Positions 50,701 to 59,598 of a stretch of 64,000 nt of DNA are shown in pieces. The notes beneath the pieces are model-generated. The model ran no database searches. It worked only from the letters and a program-made list of their open reading frames with translations, and had not been told where the DNA came from. The DNA comes from Lingula anatina (Eukaryota; Brachiopoda; Lingulata; Lingulida; Lingulidae): positions 411,988-475,987 of the forward strand of contig NW_019773637.1 of assembly GCF_001039355.2 (NCBI RefSeq), given 5' to 3'. Both the position numbers and the translations under genes were made by a program. Each line of letters opens with the position of its first letter. Positions within the stretch are counted from its first letter, which is position 1.

Positions 50701-51832
50701 TGCGGCGGTTCTCCCTTGCACTTAATATAATCAGCTTACAGAAGCTACAAATGATTATTAAACCCTAGCTTCTGAAGGTGGCGGGCCAGACAATTCCGCT
50801 GTTAATATTGAGTGCAAGAATCCCCACAGAGATAGACCGATCCTGCTGGATTGATAACTTCAAATCTGAACATAGCCATACTCACAGTGAACCTGGTTAT
50901 TTCTCTTCCAGCAGCAGAATAGATATATACTGTGGGTTTGATGTTTCCTTGCACTTTGGCTACTAATTTACTCTCATCCTGGATCAGGGCTGGAAAAAAA
51001 AAGACAGAAAAATTATCTTACATCTACACCACATGGGTGCAACTTCAATCCATGGTAAAGCCATATTAGTCCACTAATATAAATTTGTTACTTTTGGGTA
51101 TATAATAAGTAGCCTTTGTTTATATTTTGAAATAGGCACAGTCTTCCATTTGCTTTAACAGCTACTTTTTTCGGAATGGCTCCCAGTGATTTTGTATTTC
51201 CTGTGATTCAGAAAAGCTGGGCCAGTCATAGTGAATAAATTAACTTAAACTTGATACATCCCCAGTGACTCTGTCAATCATTTCTACCTATAGGACCTCC
51301 ATACGGTGCTGTGGCAACATTATACTTGTACAAGTCCTGCATCCATTCCATCTGATACAGCTCTGTTTTCCTGATGAAACAACAGCATAGGCATTAAAAT
51401 TCAAGTGTATTAGGTGTGACAGTGTTTTAGGTGTGATGAATTATATTCAGCAGCATTATATATGTAATAAATTATGAGGCTGCACCATTGGGAAATTATT
51501 GTTGGATAATTATTACATTATGGAACTATCCCCTGTGTGGCTTTGAACTGTTTTAATCCTGGTTATATCACATATAAATGCCAGGACTGTGCCAGGAATT
51601 ATGGATGAGGGGGGGGCGGATGAGGGGGGGGGGGCAACATCAACAAAAACAAAACAAGAAAATGCAGCTGGCCCGCTTTGCTAAAAAAACAACCATCAAC
51701 CCCGTTGCCAATAAAATTATAATGACATTTAAATGCACGACACTTTATTGCAGTATAAAGCGTCTGCCAGCACGGGACATACCTGTAAAAGACTTCCCCT
51801 AAGGGATTCCAGTCCGCAGTAGCCAGCGCCAT
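35585..51832 (-). CDS. VPS16: VPS16, HOPS/CORVET core subunit, complete (23 exons)
   Basis: Exons: 51783-51832, 51288-51370, 50886-50989, 50204-50332, 49545-49689, 49243-49361, 48412-48531, 47992-48047, 47593-47673, 47099-47193, then 45060-45136, 44562-44687, 44179-44306, 43645-43789, 43161-43295, 42570-42678, 41737-41834, 41346-41450, 40864-40941, 40351-40520, 37262-37358, 36479-36582, 35585-35729. They join without a frame break into 832 residues (human 839). The start [41 protein letters not shown] and [12 protein letters not shown] are diagnostic. The amino half is the Vps16_N beta-propeller and the carboxy half the Vps16_C alpha-solenoid. The protein is a core of the endosome/lysosome tethering complexes with VPS11, VPS18 and VPS33A. 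Introns 9 and 13 look U12-type. Exons 7-10 appear again at 45416-46848 through an assembly overlap. Confidence 0.97.
36779..37094. mobile_element. TTAA-flanked inverted-repeat element in VPS16 intron 21
   Basis: TTAA at 36775-36778 and 37095-37098 brackets ends AGGGATAACAACTG and, inverted, AGGGATAACAACTCTTCG. A central palindrome (ACTTCAGAGATAACTTGAAA against AACTTATCTCTGAAGCTCAG) lies at 36886-36950. It is the second copy of the family at 13919-14557. Confidence 0.6.
37370..37411. repeat. (TAA)n microsatellite
   Basis: About fourteen units, directly upstream of VPS16 exon 21 on the minus strand. Confidence 0.9.
38115..38510 (-). mobile_element. tRNA-derived SINE in VPS16 intron 20
   Basis: Read on the minus strand the element starts near 38510. 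It has a box A-like TGGCTTTGTGGTAAGAATG (38480-38498) and a box B-like GTGGGTTCATAACCC (38442-38456), the two RNA polymerase III internal promoter elements, about 25 nt apart. A tRNA-unrelated body of about 250 bp follows and the element ends in an ATT-repeat tail (about 38125-38142). The tRNA part is too diverged and lacks a cloverleaf, so it is not a tRNA gene. Confidence 0.65.
38534..38752. mobile_element. MITE with GAATGCAATCAG arms, second copy
   Basis: CGCTGAATGCAATCAGCTTA pairs with the right-hand AACTGATTGCATTCAGC, and the outer TCATTCCCATTGAAACT pairs with GTTTCCATAGGAATGA. It is related to 18958-19255. Confidence 0.6.
39535..39702. repeat. Short inverted-repeat element
   Basis: CCCCTTGTTGCCTAACATTTCC at the left is matched by inverted GGAAATGTTAGCAAGGGG at the right, about 145 bp apart, with a partly palindromic centre. 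It lies in VPS16 intron 20. Confidence 0.5.
41681..41736. repeat. (ATT)n microsatellite at a splice donor
   Basis: About 18 units. It begins at the donor of VPS16 exon 17 (minus strand GTAATAATAAT...), so the first intron bases are part of the repeat. Confidence 0.95.
42188..42440. mobile_element. MITE, 'GATCGATC' family, full-length copy
   Basis: Outer ends AGACTGGGTTCCCATAC and, inverted, AGACTAAGGGACCATTCCC. Inner palindromes TATGTCTGTCACGCCTAC and GTAGGCGTGACAGA-type. It sits in VPS16 intron 16, upstream of exon 17. Confidence 0.7.
43790..44178 (-). other. VPS16 intron 13, U12-type GT-AG candidate
   Basis: The intron begins GTATCCTTAA, which matches the U12 donor consensus. It has a CCTTGAC branch-like motif (43799-43805) whose branch A lies 10 nt from the terminal CAG. 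Splicing here yields [16 protein letters not shown], the same spacing as human VPS16. Confidence 0.65.
45375..45400. repeat. (CT)n microsatellite at which contigs were broken
   Basis: About 13 CT units immediately precede TAACTGATAAACTTACGT. The sequences following the N at 47082 and at 59582 both start at exactly this point. Confidence 0.9.
45400..47081. repeat. Assembly-redundant copy of 47083-48764
   Basis: The 1,682 bases are repeated at +1,683 with only a few substitutions seen (for example TACGATTCTG against TATGATTCTG). They hold VPS16 exons 7-10 (46729-46848, 46309-46364, 45910-45990, 45416-45510). The copy stops inside a MITE at the N. This is best explained as the unmerged overlap of two contigs. 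Confidence 0.85.
45511..45909 (-). other. VPS16 intron 9, U12-type AT-AC candidate
   Basis: No GT donor in this area keeps the frame. An intron beginning ATATCCTTTA and ending CCTAC does. TCCTTAAC (45520-45527) is a perfect U12 branch motif with the branch A 10 nt from the end. The spliced product reads [19 protein letters not shown], matching human VPS16 in length. The same signals are kept at 47194-47592 and 59694-60099. Confidence 0.7.
47082..47082. other. N marking a contig join
   Basis: Sequence to the right restarts at the position equivalent to 45400. Confidence 0.9.
48669..48954. mobile_element. MITE, 'GATCGATC' family, absent from the second haplotype
   Basis: Left CATTCCCAGACC and GGAATGATCCATCTCC; right GATCGATCTAGGTATGGGAAC. 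A central AACTTCAGTAGGC unit is tandemly repeated three times (about 48822-48860). The equivalent intron in the copy at 59583-64000 lacks it. Confidence 0.7.
48961..49227. mobile_element. MITE with long terminal inverted repeats, absent from the second haplotype
   Basis: Terminal repeats of over 50 bp: CACATTCTCAACGAATTGAG through CAAATCCTAAGAACTAAAAA at the left, and the near-exact inverse ending TCGTTGAGAATG at the right. It lies 6 bp from the previous MITE in VPS16 intron 6. Confidence 0.75.
50651..50877. mobile_element. Inverted-repeat element in VPS16 intron 3, present in both haplotypes
   Basis: Ends GGCTGTGTTCAGATT and AATCTGAACATAGCC are inverted. An internal GATCGATCCATCTCTG block relates it to the GATCGATC family. 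The corresponding element at 62590-62834 is clearly diverged. Confidence 0.6.
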
Positions 51833-52539
51833 GTTTTCAGCTTGTCATGTGACTTCCTTGTCGTATCGGTACATTATCATTTCCATTTCAGACTTAAAGA
51901 GGAAGAGGTACAAACGAACTTTGTCAAACAAAAAATATGTTACAAAGCATTTCTTTCATTCCAAGATAAGAAGATACAAAACAAGATGTAAAGAAAACAT
52001 ACAACTGGTTTTTAAGCAGGTGAGTTTGGGTTCAGGCTTTAAAACTAACTTGCCCTAATTTTGAATGTAAATTGGGTCACACAATTTCGTTCTCTCGGAA
52101 GTTTTCAGGAAGACTTCATTTTAAGTTTTTAAAGTCTAGTTACTATGTAGGTGTTTCTTTGTTTCTCCACATATAAGGAAATTCTTTTTGGATATGATGT
52201 AGAAATTATTTATTCATCAGCTGTTGAACGGGGTGAGTTATTTGACGACTCTTTTGTCTCAATTTTATTTTATTTATTATTATTATTATTATTTTTGTGC
52301 ATTATTTGTATTTCAAATTCAATCTAATCAAAGTTTTTACTCGCGCTTTGAGGAATGGGCTACTAAAACTTTTGAATCACAAGAAACAGTTGTACTCGCA
52401 TGCAAAATTAACACAAATGGATGCTTTGAATTCAAATTTCAAATTCCGAAAGCATCTATATTTTGCAAAGCTACCTCCAGCTGTCTGGCATGTCAGAAAC
52501 ACTGCAACATTGAAGATGACCCAAAGTCTCGCAACTTAG
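51831..52539 (+). CDS. Unrecognised small basic protein, divergent from VPS16
   Basis: Three exons, 51831-52019, 52178-52232 and 52334-52539, have GTGAGT donors and AG acceptors and join in phase (0, then 1) to a TAA stop, giving 149 residues. The protein is rich in Lys/Arg (KRKRYKRTL, KIRRYKTRCK, RALRNGLLKLLNHKK) and ends ...PPAVWHVRNTATLKMTQ. I recognise no family. The only in-frame ATG overlaps the VPS16 start codon on the other strand, so the true 5' end is doubtful. A strong acceptor (CATTTCCATTTCAG, ending about 51890) suggests exon 1 may instead be internal. All three differences from the second copy (63745-63933) change the residue (Y/C, S/F, N/D), so constraint on exon 1 is weak. Confidence 0.45.
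51844..51853. promoter_or_regulatory. Palindromic E/M-box in the shared VPS16 promoter
   Basis: GTCATGTGAC lies 12 bp upstream of the VPS16 ATG. It differs by one base from the CLEAR element GTCACGTGAC bound by TFEB/MiT factors at lysosomal genes, and it contains the MITF M-box TCATGTGA. It is kept in the second haplotype at 63758-63767. Confidence 0.5.
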
Positions 52540-54007
52540 CATAAAAGCAAGCCAGATTGTGTTGGATTTTTAGGAGATTGGGGTCACATATAATGGCATA
52601 GCATATCTATTTATCATGGTGTTTTTCTTGCGGTTTTCTTTTACGTTCAGTAGAATGAATAATGTGCACAATACTATTTATACATGTATAGTAAGTTCAG
52701 TTTTTCATGTTAGTCTGTATTGCTTTCTTAGAAAATCTACAGTTTCACTTTGATGCATGTATTCGTGAAAAGTTTAGCCTGTGGCTTTGTTATCTCAGTA
52801 AAACGGCCTGTTGTTTGGCTTCTTTGACTTTCGACCACAAAGCCTGACTTAAGACCACAAAGTCCAGTTCTGAAGCCAGTGAAGCAAGACAAAACATTTT
52901 AACCTGGTCCTTGTGATATCATACTTTCTATCTAGTCAGAGAGTGGTTATTTCTGTTAATTACTTAGTGTTGGAAAAAGGAGAAATTGACTGTTAAAATG
53001 ATGACATAGTAGTTTGTAAAGATTTCTTTTCTGAAGTAAATTATCACAGTGGGTAGTTATTCATGTATCTTTTAATTCAGACGCATATTGGCTAGGATCA
53101 CATGAATGTGGGCTAGAACATTTAATTGTTTGGAAAGCTGTTGAGTTGTTTGTTTATGCTTGTACCCCGATAAACAATCATTTGGGACCTGAATGAATCC
53201 AGGTCAGTCAGTTAAGTTATAGATATAGGATAACATGGTCAAGGATAAACCTGTGATCTAGAAATAATAAGGTTATCATTATATATTTATCAAACTGAAA
53301 TATCAAACTCAATAAAATGTGCTGAAAATGTCGCCATAAATCTCATTTGTCTTATAACTTAAATGCAAATGTCTAACTCAGTTTATCTGGTTGAAAATAA
53401 TATATAGCTTAAAACTTGTATTTGTTGTTGGACAGATTGTCAGTGTTGTTCAAACTATTTCAAAGATTTAGCATTTTAAAGCAAAAAATATGCTATATTA
53501 AACATTTAACATACTGTAGTACCTTGGCTAAAATATGTATATTAGCGGTACGATCAAAGGAAGTTATATAGGTCACTTATGCAATTATTGTTTTTCCAGG
53601 GACTTAACTCTCTTTACACTAACTTTTCCTGTCAACCAAGGTCTGATGACTAAAATTATTCTCCAATGATTTGGTATTGAGCTTCTTATGCCAGTCTAAT
53701 GGCCATAATCTTTTCAGGTGATGTTTTGACTTTGTCTCGCGATGTGCTGCATTTTAAGATGAAAGTGAAATCATATATTTATTTTACAATGTTTTTCTTT
53801 TTCTTTGTGGTGCATTTTATACAGATTTCTAACCTTGTGCAACAAACCTTTATTAATTGCAGTAGTTCAGTCAAGTAGTTATTGAAGCAGGGGTGGGGGT
53901 GAGGGGGGGGGGGGCAGCCTGTCAACTGAGTTAACCAGATTACGATCTCCAATTAGGAGTCTAAACTTGTCTTTGGTCAGGTTAAGTATGTGTGTCCTTA
54001 CAGATCA
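52540..54007. other. Non-coding stretch after the small divergent gene
   Basis: Probably 3' UTR to about 53330 (AATAAA at 53311-53316), then intergenic. It holds a poly-G run near 53898-53912. No further exon or element is recognised. Confidence 0.4.
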
Positions 54008-54013
54008 ACAAAG

Positions 54014-55447
54014 CAGACTTTACGAAAGGCCAAAAAATATGTCAGACATTCGGTCTGACAAGCTTGAAAATTCTGTCAGACCGAAACAAAATCTGTCAGA
54101 CCAAAGTAAAATAATAGAAATGTGAACCATTATTCATGTTTTCATGTGTATTTTCTAACGTTTTAAATCACTGACATTAATTCAAATATTAATTTTTTGA
54201 TATATATTTATTTGTAAAAAAAGTAAAATAAGAAAGAAAAACAAAAAAAAAAAAATAGACAAAAAATTACTTGCATAACAAGTTGTTTTTTTTTTTTATT
54301 TAATGAAAAAGACGCTGTGGAATGACACAAGGACTAAAAACAATATAAGTATGAAGAATGTGTAGCTAGTAATATCAAATGTATGTGCATAAAAACGTCT
54401 GTTATTGTTAATCAGATAATGATTTCACACCTTGTTTTTGGCAAAAACATATGCATATTGAAACAGCACAATAAGGCAGTCTCTTTCATCCAATTGAAGC
54501 TTTTTTCCTCTCCTACAGATCACAAGTCCGCAAGGGCCTACCTTCTTTCCAATTTTAGTAAACTTCCGTTTCTCTTCCTCACTTCGTTTTTATTTTTTGC
54601 CACGCTTTGCATCAACGAAGTGTTTAAAGTTCAACAACGTCATTTTCTAAACAAAAGGCTTATCCATGAGTACTGTGTATGACTGATAATGAAGAAACAG
54701 AGGATCAAGTCTGTAAAACGCAAATAGCACGAGCAGGGGTAATCCTAGAGAGGGGTGAGAAACGTCCATTGTTCTCGTCAGCGAGGCTGGCTTTTTTCAG
54801 GGTATGTACGCACAGACAGAAAACCATGTATTGTGGGAACGTTACTAATGAAGCCACTGGTAGTGCTAGTAGATATCAGCCTGTAGTCTTGAACAAGCGC
54901 CTCGATGACGAGTGAACAGTTGTCAAAAACAAAAGACCCAGGTGTGGTAGTTCAACTACTGTTCATGCGTGCCACAACGACCAAACCTAATTGCTCCTCA
55001 AGGTCACAAAACAATATCCGGTACTGGCGGCCAGGCTCGTCTTAATCATATAAGTAGCGCGTTTCCACCCCCTGGCACGAGCACATGTGTTGCAGCCATT
55101 TTGTCGTGTAGGGGTATTACGAAAACGAAAACGAGACTGTACATTACATCATCCAGGAATCCCCCAACCTCAGCCAGTCACAAAATAGCATTTGTAAGTG
55201 AAACTGAGGTTAATAAATTATGTATAATTAGCTGGGAACTCCCCGAGATTTTCACCCCGTCTCTCTTTTCGAATGTAGTAAAATATATCGTCCAGAAAAG
55301 AAACAACAACGTATTCCTTATATTTACACATTCCCAGGCAGTTTGAAAACTCGCCGGACATACGGTCCGACGATATAGGATTTTTTATCGGACCGAGACG
55401 AAATTTGCCAGGCATGTCCGACGGTCCGACGCCTTTCGTAAAGTCTG
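54014..55447. mobile_element. 1.43 kb DNA transposon with perfect 17-bp inverted ends
   Basis: CAGACTTTACGAAAGGC opens the element and its exact reverse complement closes it. ACAAAG is directly repeated outside (54008-54013, 55448-55453). Subterminal (T)GTCAGACC / GGTCTGAC and GGTCCGAC motifs occur several times near both ends. The interior is less AT-rich on the right and has short ORFs, but none resembles an intact transposase, so it is probably nonautonomous. CAG-type ends with repeated subterminal motifs suggest hAT, but a 6-bp rather than 8-bp duplication does not fit neatly. Confidence 0.7.
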
Positions 55448-55453
55448 ACAAAG

Positions 55454-56242
55454 GAGGTTTTGTTTTGTAAACAACTCTGTGGCATCATCTCAGGTGGGGC
55501 AATTACTCTCTAAATAGAAGCAAAACTGATGATTACATAACCCAAACAGTGCCTGTATATTTACACCTCAAAATGATTACTGTATATTCAAAATGTTTGG
55601 AGTTGACACTTTATTTTGTATCAGTCATTTGTAAATTTTTGTTTACAACTGAAAGGAGATATCTTGAAAATGAAAACAATATGGTGAATAAGAGAAGTGT
55701 TTGAAATTTGTAAGACATGAGATAATATGTGTGGAAAGAAATGTTTTCAAGATATTTTTTGTGCTTTAATACAAGGTTGCAATATTTTTGCATATTTACT
55801 ATCTTGGACAAGGGAAAACTTTTTTGTGTTAATTTCTGACTTATGATGAGACTTTTTAGAAGGGATGGAGGATGTCTCTAAGCTAGGACCCCAAAATGTA
55901 GAAAATTTATTTAAAAAATTGATATGGTATGAAAATATGGAGATAGTATTACTATATATATCTATAAGCGATACTGATTCAGACGTTAAAAAGGCTACAC
56001 CTAGATATAAATACCCCATTTATTCCAGACATATTGATTCCAGTATCGTTTTATAACAGATCATTTCAAACATTTGGTGCTTGACATGTTTGATGAGTAA
56101 ACAAAGTTGTTGTTTTTACCAACCATTGCGACTAGGCAGTGGATGGGAATGGGATTGTTAGTTGCTAAACTGTGTTTGAAATGTTATACCTTGTAGTTAA
56201 ATGTGTCAGAAAGACAACAGTGACTGCTTTGCTTGTGGTGTT

Positions 56243-56304
<62 letters not shown>

Positions 56305-58383
56305 CCAATGTTTTATGATAATTAATAAAACAATATTCGAATTTATGCTATTAGTGTTATATAGTTTTAAACAGCATGATTTGTGATTATTCATTTTATT
56401 ACAATCTGAATGGACAGATACTAGTTTGTAGGTCAAGTTTATAATCTGCAATTTGAAGAAGGTACAGATTAAAAGTCTGTGTACAGCTGACTGGGCAAAT
56501 AATTTATTTTTTTAGCATGTGCATTTCATTTAAATTGTGCAGAAAACTGGTAGTCATTGGTGATATGTGTGAGCTACATGGAATGTGCACAGCTGTACTC
56601 TTGCTTGTTTGATAAAAAATGGATTAAGGCTGGATATAGATAATCTGTGACAAACAGGCACGCTTGTGCGCATGCACACACATATACACACGTACAGGTA
56701 TCGTTTATATAAAGTGTTTGGCCTAAATACCTGTATTTTAACCTAGACTGTATGAAATACACTGTAATCAGGGGACCAGATAAGGATTATGGAGAGCTAA
56801 TCACGTGGACTGATAAATCGTGAACCTATTGTTATAGGTAGATACATTAACCCCCGAGTTTATTAATTACGTGTTGTTATTTCATTTTGGGAGTTTACAC
56901 TTGTTTCCATTAACTCTAATCTATTTCGCTCCAAGTGACATCATGTTTCCATAATTGTAATCAAGGAGGAATGTCCACAGCATGAGTCGAAATGTTTAAA
57001 TCAACTCTGGGTCAATTTCATTTAAAGAACTTCAGTCCAAAAATTTGTCTTCATTATAGGCCAAAATTCTTGATGTCTTCGGTGAACTGAAATGTTTAGT
57101 TGCAGATCTGTTTTAAAACAATAAAGAAATGCTTCAGACCAGTTATTTGATTAGATTGCTATGAATATATGTAAAACTGAATTGGACCAAATAGTTTTCG
57201 GTCCAACAGCATTGGCAAGTTCTGTACTAACGTCAGCTGGATTGTAACAGATACGCCCCATTGGCTGCTAGTGTGAATGCCCCTCTTGCTGTATCAGCGT
57301 GACCCACGGACTGATAAAGTGATAAGGTTTTGACAGTAAATTTGGAAACTTTAATTTTGGATATCTATATGGCAGTCGGTATGTGTACCACCTTTCTGTT
57401 TGCAGTCCTGTTCTTTTGATTTATTTTCTTATGTATGGACATAAGCCTCTAGGTTCAGTATATGTGCTTAGTGTAATTTAAAATTCGTCAAGAATTTTAT
57501 TTTACACTTCATGTTTTTTACTGCACTCATTTTATTGGTGTTTTTCTTTTCTGGATATTGTAAGACAGCAGTATTGTTGGAGCTTGACATATTTAAATAT
57601 TATGTAGTATAGTTGCATATTATATTAAATATATTAATTCAGTTTTTCCCAATGAAATGCAGTTGGTTTAAAAAGCGATCACAAAAATGATGAATGAACT
57701 AAAGACAGAAGGCTTGCCTAGAATATTCTTATCTTTATTAATTTAAAACACAGTAAGAGTACAAAATGTTAGGTCAAACTAATGACATTTGCTTGGAATG
57801 AGGAGGGAAAACTAATTAAATGTGACAATTTGGAGGAATTTTTCAATGTAACTAAACCACAAAAATTCGGTTAATGCAACAAGATATAATTGCAAAGGGT
57901 TTCATTTTTTCCTCTTTGTAATCAAATGTCAAAAATTCAGGACGTAAGACAAGATACGCTAAGTAGGGCAGGTGATAATGGATGTTTGTCAAAATAAGAT
58001 GTATATGATTCCAGTAATCTAGAAGGAAGTAAAAAGCAGGCATAGGGCAATGTTTGGAGGGGTGGAGAAAAAAAAAAGAACATTGTTGGGTATTAGAAAC
58101 TTAAAAGGCTTGTTTAACTAGATTGCAGTTTAATGGAAGTAAGTCACTGATTAAGTCATCGCTGTAGCCACCTCTCTGTTAAATATAGGCCTGGCAAAAA
58201 TCAGGGTAATTACCCAAATTGACACAACTTTGCCTAGGCGTGGCAAGTGTTGTTATAGCTGTCACGTAAAGGTCGCCATTACAGTTGTTTTAAATTCTGA
58301 GTAGCAAATATGGGAACTGAAATTATCCTGTTCTGACAGCTTTCAAGATTATATCATGAAAATGTTTATCCTTTTTGCTCCAG
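55454..58383. other. Intergenic or 5' intron of the PI3-kinase gene
   Basis: AT-rich, with no coding exon seen. A (CT)n tract of about 36 units lies at 56228-56300. It probably contains the unseen non-coding first exon and promoter of the plus-strand PI3-kinase gene. Confidence 0.4.
56228..56300. repeat. (CT)n microsatellite
   Basis: About 36 uninterrupted CT units. Confidence 0.95.
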
Positions 58384-58702
58384 ATGTGCAGCGAAGTTGT
58401 CCATCTATAACCCCGCGTGAGCAGTGAGAGATGGAAGTGTAGGTGGCAGCAGCAGCAGTATGGGTCCTTACCAGTTGGATTACTGGTCCACGGAGAACTC
58501 CAACCCTTGTATTAATGTGGACTGTCTGCTGCCCACTGGGCTCCTAGTACCCCTCCTGGTCTACAAAGATGCCACGTTGGAGCAGATTAAACAGGTAGGG
58601 GGTATCTCTGACACCTCCCCCTCCTCCTCCCCATCCTCCAAAAAGAAAAAAAAGAAGTGAGATATGTAGATGTGTTATATCATTTAGTTAAGTTTCTCCT
58701 TT

Positions 58703-58747
<45 letters not shown>

Positions 58748-58974
58748 ATGTGATGCAAATTATGGTTTTCTGAGTAGTACCTATAATTATTACCATCATG
58801 AAGGACACAAGGTCTTCACTCTCTATGGTTCTTTATTGTTTATGTGAAGAAATGATATTGAGCTTTGTCTATCCCTAGGAATTATGGAAGGAAGCACAGA
58901 AGCTCCCCCTGTATGGGAAGCTAGAGGGCATCAATGAGTATCTCTTCATGTGTATTAACCAGACGGCGGAACAG
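58384..58974 (+). CDS. PIK3C: Class IA PI3-kinase p110 catalytic subunit, first two coding exons only
   Basis: Exon 58384-58594 follows a TTTTTGCTCCAG acceptor and carries the start codon at 58460. Exon 58879-58974 joins it in phase 0. The 77 residues are the adaptor-binding domain. DYWSTEN, VDCLLPTGL, ATLEQIKQELWKEAQ and the ending CINQTAEQ resemble p110 beta/delta more than alpha. This domain binds the p85 coiled coil; the enzyme makes PIP3 at the plasma membrane. Two short upstream ORFs (58384-58410 and 58431-58442) precede the start. The gene ends at the N at 59582, where VPS16 sequence begins, so the Ras-binding, C2, helical and kinase parts are missing from this window. An exact paralogue assignment is not possible. 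Confidence 0.85.
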
Positions 58975-59223
58975 GTAATGACAGCATCATTTTATGATTA
59001 ATATTGGCATTATTGATATTATTGACATCAATATTTTATGTCTGCAAAGGCATTTATCAAATTATGTGGAATAAAATCAAATTTCCTTGAAAATTCAGCT
59101 AGATTTTCGATTATTGTCAGGCATAGATATTATAAAACAAGTCTTGTGATTATGAACAATTTTGAACAGGCAGATATATATTAAAGGATCCATTTGTGGA
59201 CATAGTGTCAGAGCACACACATA

Positions 59224-59316
59224 CAGGATCATGCATGCATCCTCACATAGTCCTCAGGATCATGCATGCATCCTCACATAGTCCTCAGGATCATGCATGC
59301 ATCCTCACATAGTCTT
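59224..59316. repeat. Three tandem 31-bp repeats
   Basis: CAGGATCATGCATGCATCCT units start at 59224, 59255 and 59286. Each holds the palindrome ATGCATGCAT. Confidence 0.85.
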
Positions 59317-59379
59317 GTGTTAAGGATCACATGCATAAATGTGTTCACAGACCTGTACTATTGCATTCACCTCTCTCCC

Positions 59380-59383
<4 letters not shown>

Positions 59384-59468
<85 letters not shown>
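59384..59468. repeat. Compound (CT)n(CA)n microsatellite
   Basis: About 19 CT units followed by about 23 CA units, near the contig join. Confidence 0.95.
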
Positions 59469-59470
<2 letters not shown>

Positions 59471-59581
59471 TACACTTCAGTAGCAAAATTCCAGCCTCAA
59501 GATGATAGAAACAGAAACCTAGTTATCAGGCCTCAACAAGGTTTTCCAACAGATTTACCCTAAAAGCAAGTGACATGCCTA

Positions 59582-59582
59582 N
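59582..59582. other. N marking a contig join
   Basis: To its right the sequence restarts at the equivalent of 45400/47083, in VPS16 exon 10's flanking intron, and interrupts the PI3-kinase gene. Confidence 0.9.
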
Positions 59583-59598
59583 TAACTGATAAACTTAC

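Noticed and set aside
54383-55346. Coding genes inside the 1.43 kb transposon
   Set aside because: The short ORFs resemble no transposase and differ in frame. The element is treated as nonautonomous.
59224-59316. CRISPR-like repeats
   Set aside because: Three contiguous units without spacers in an animal genome; a simple tandem repeat.
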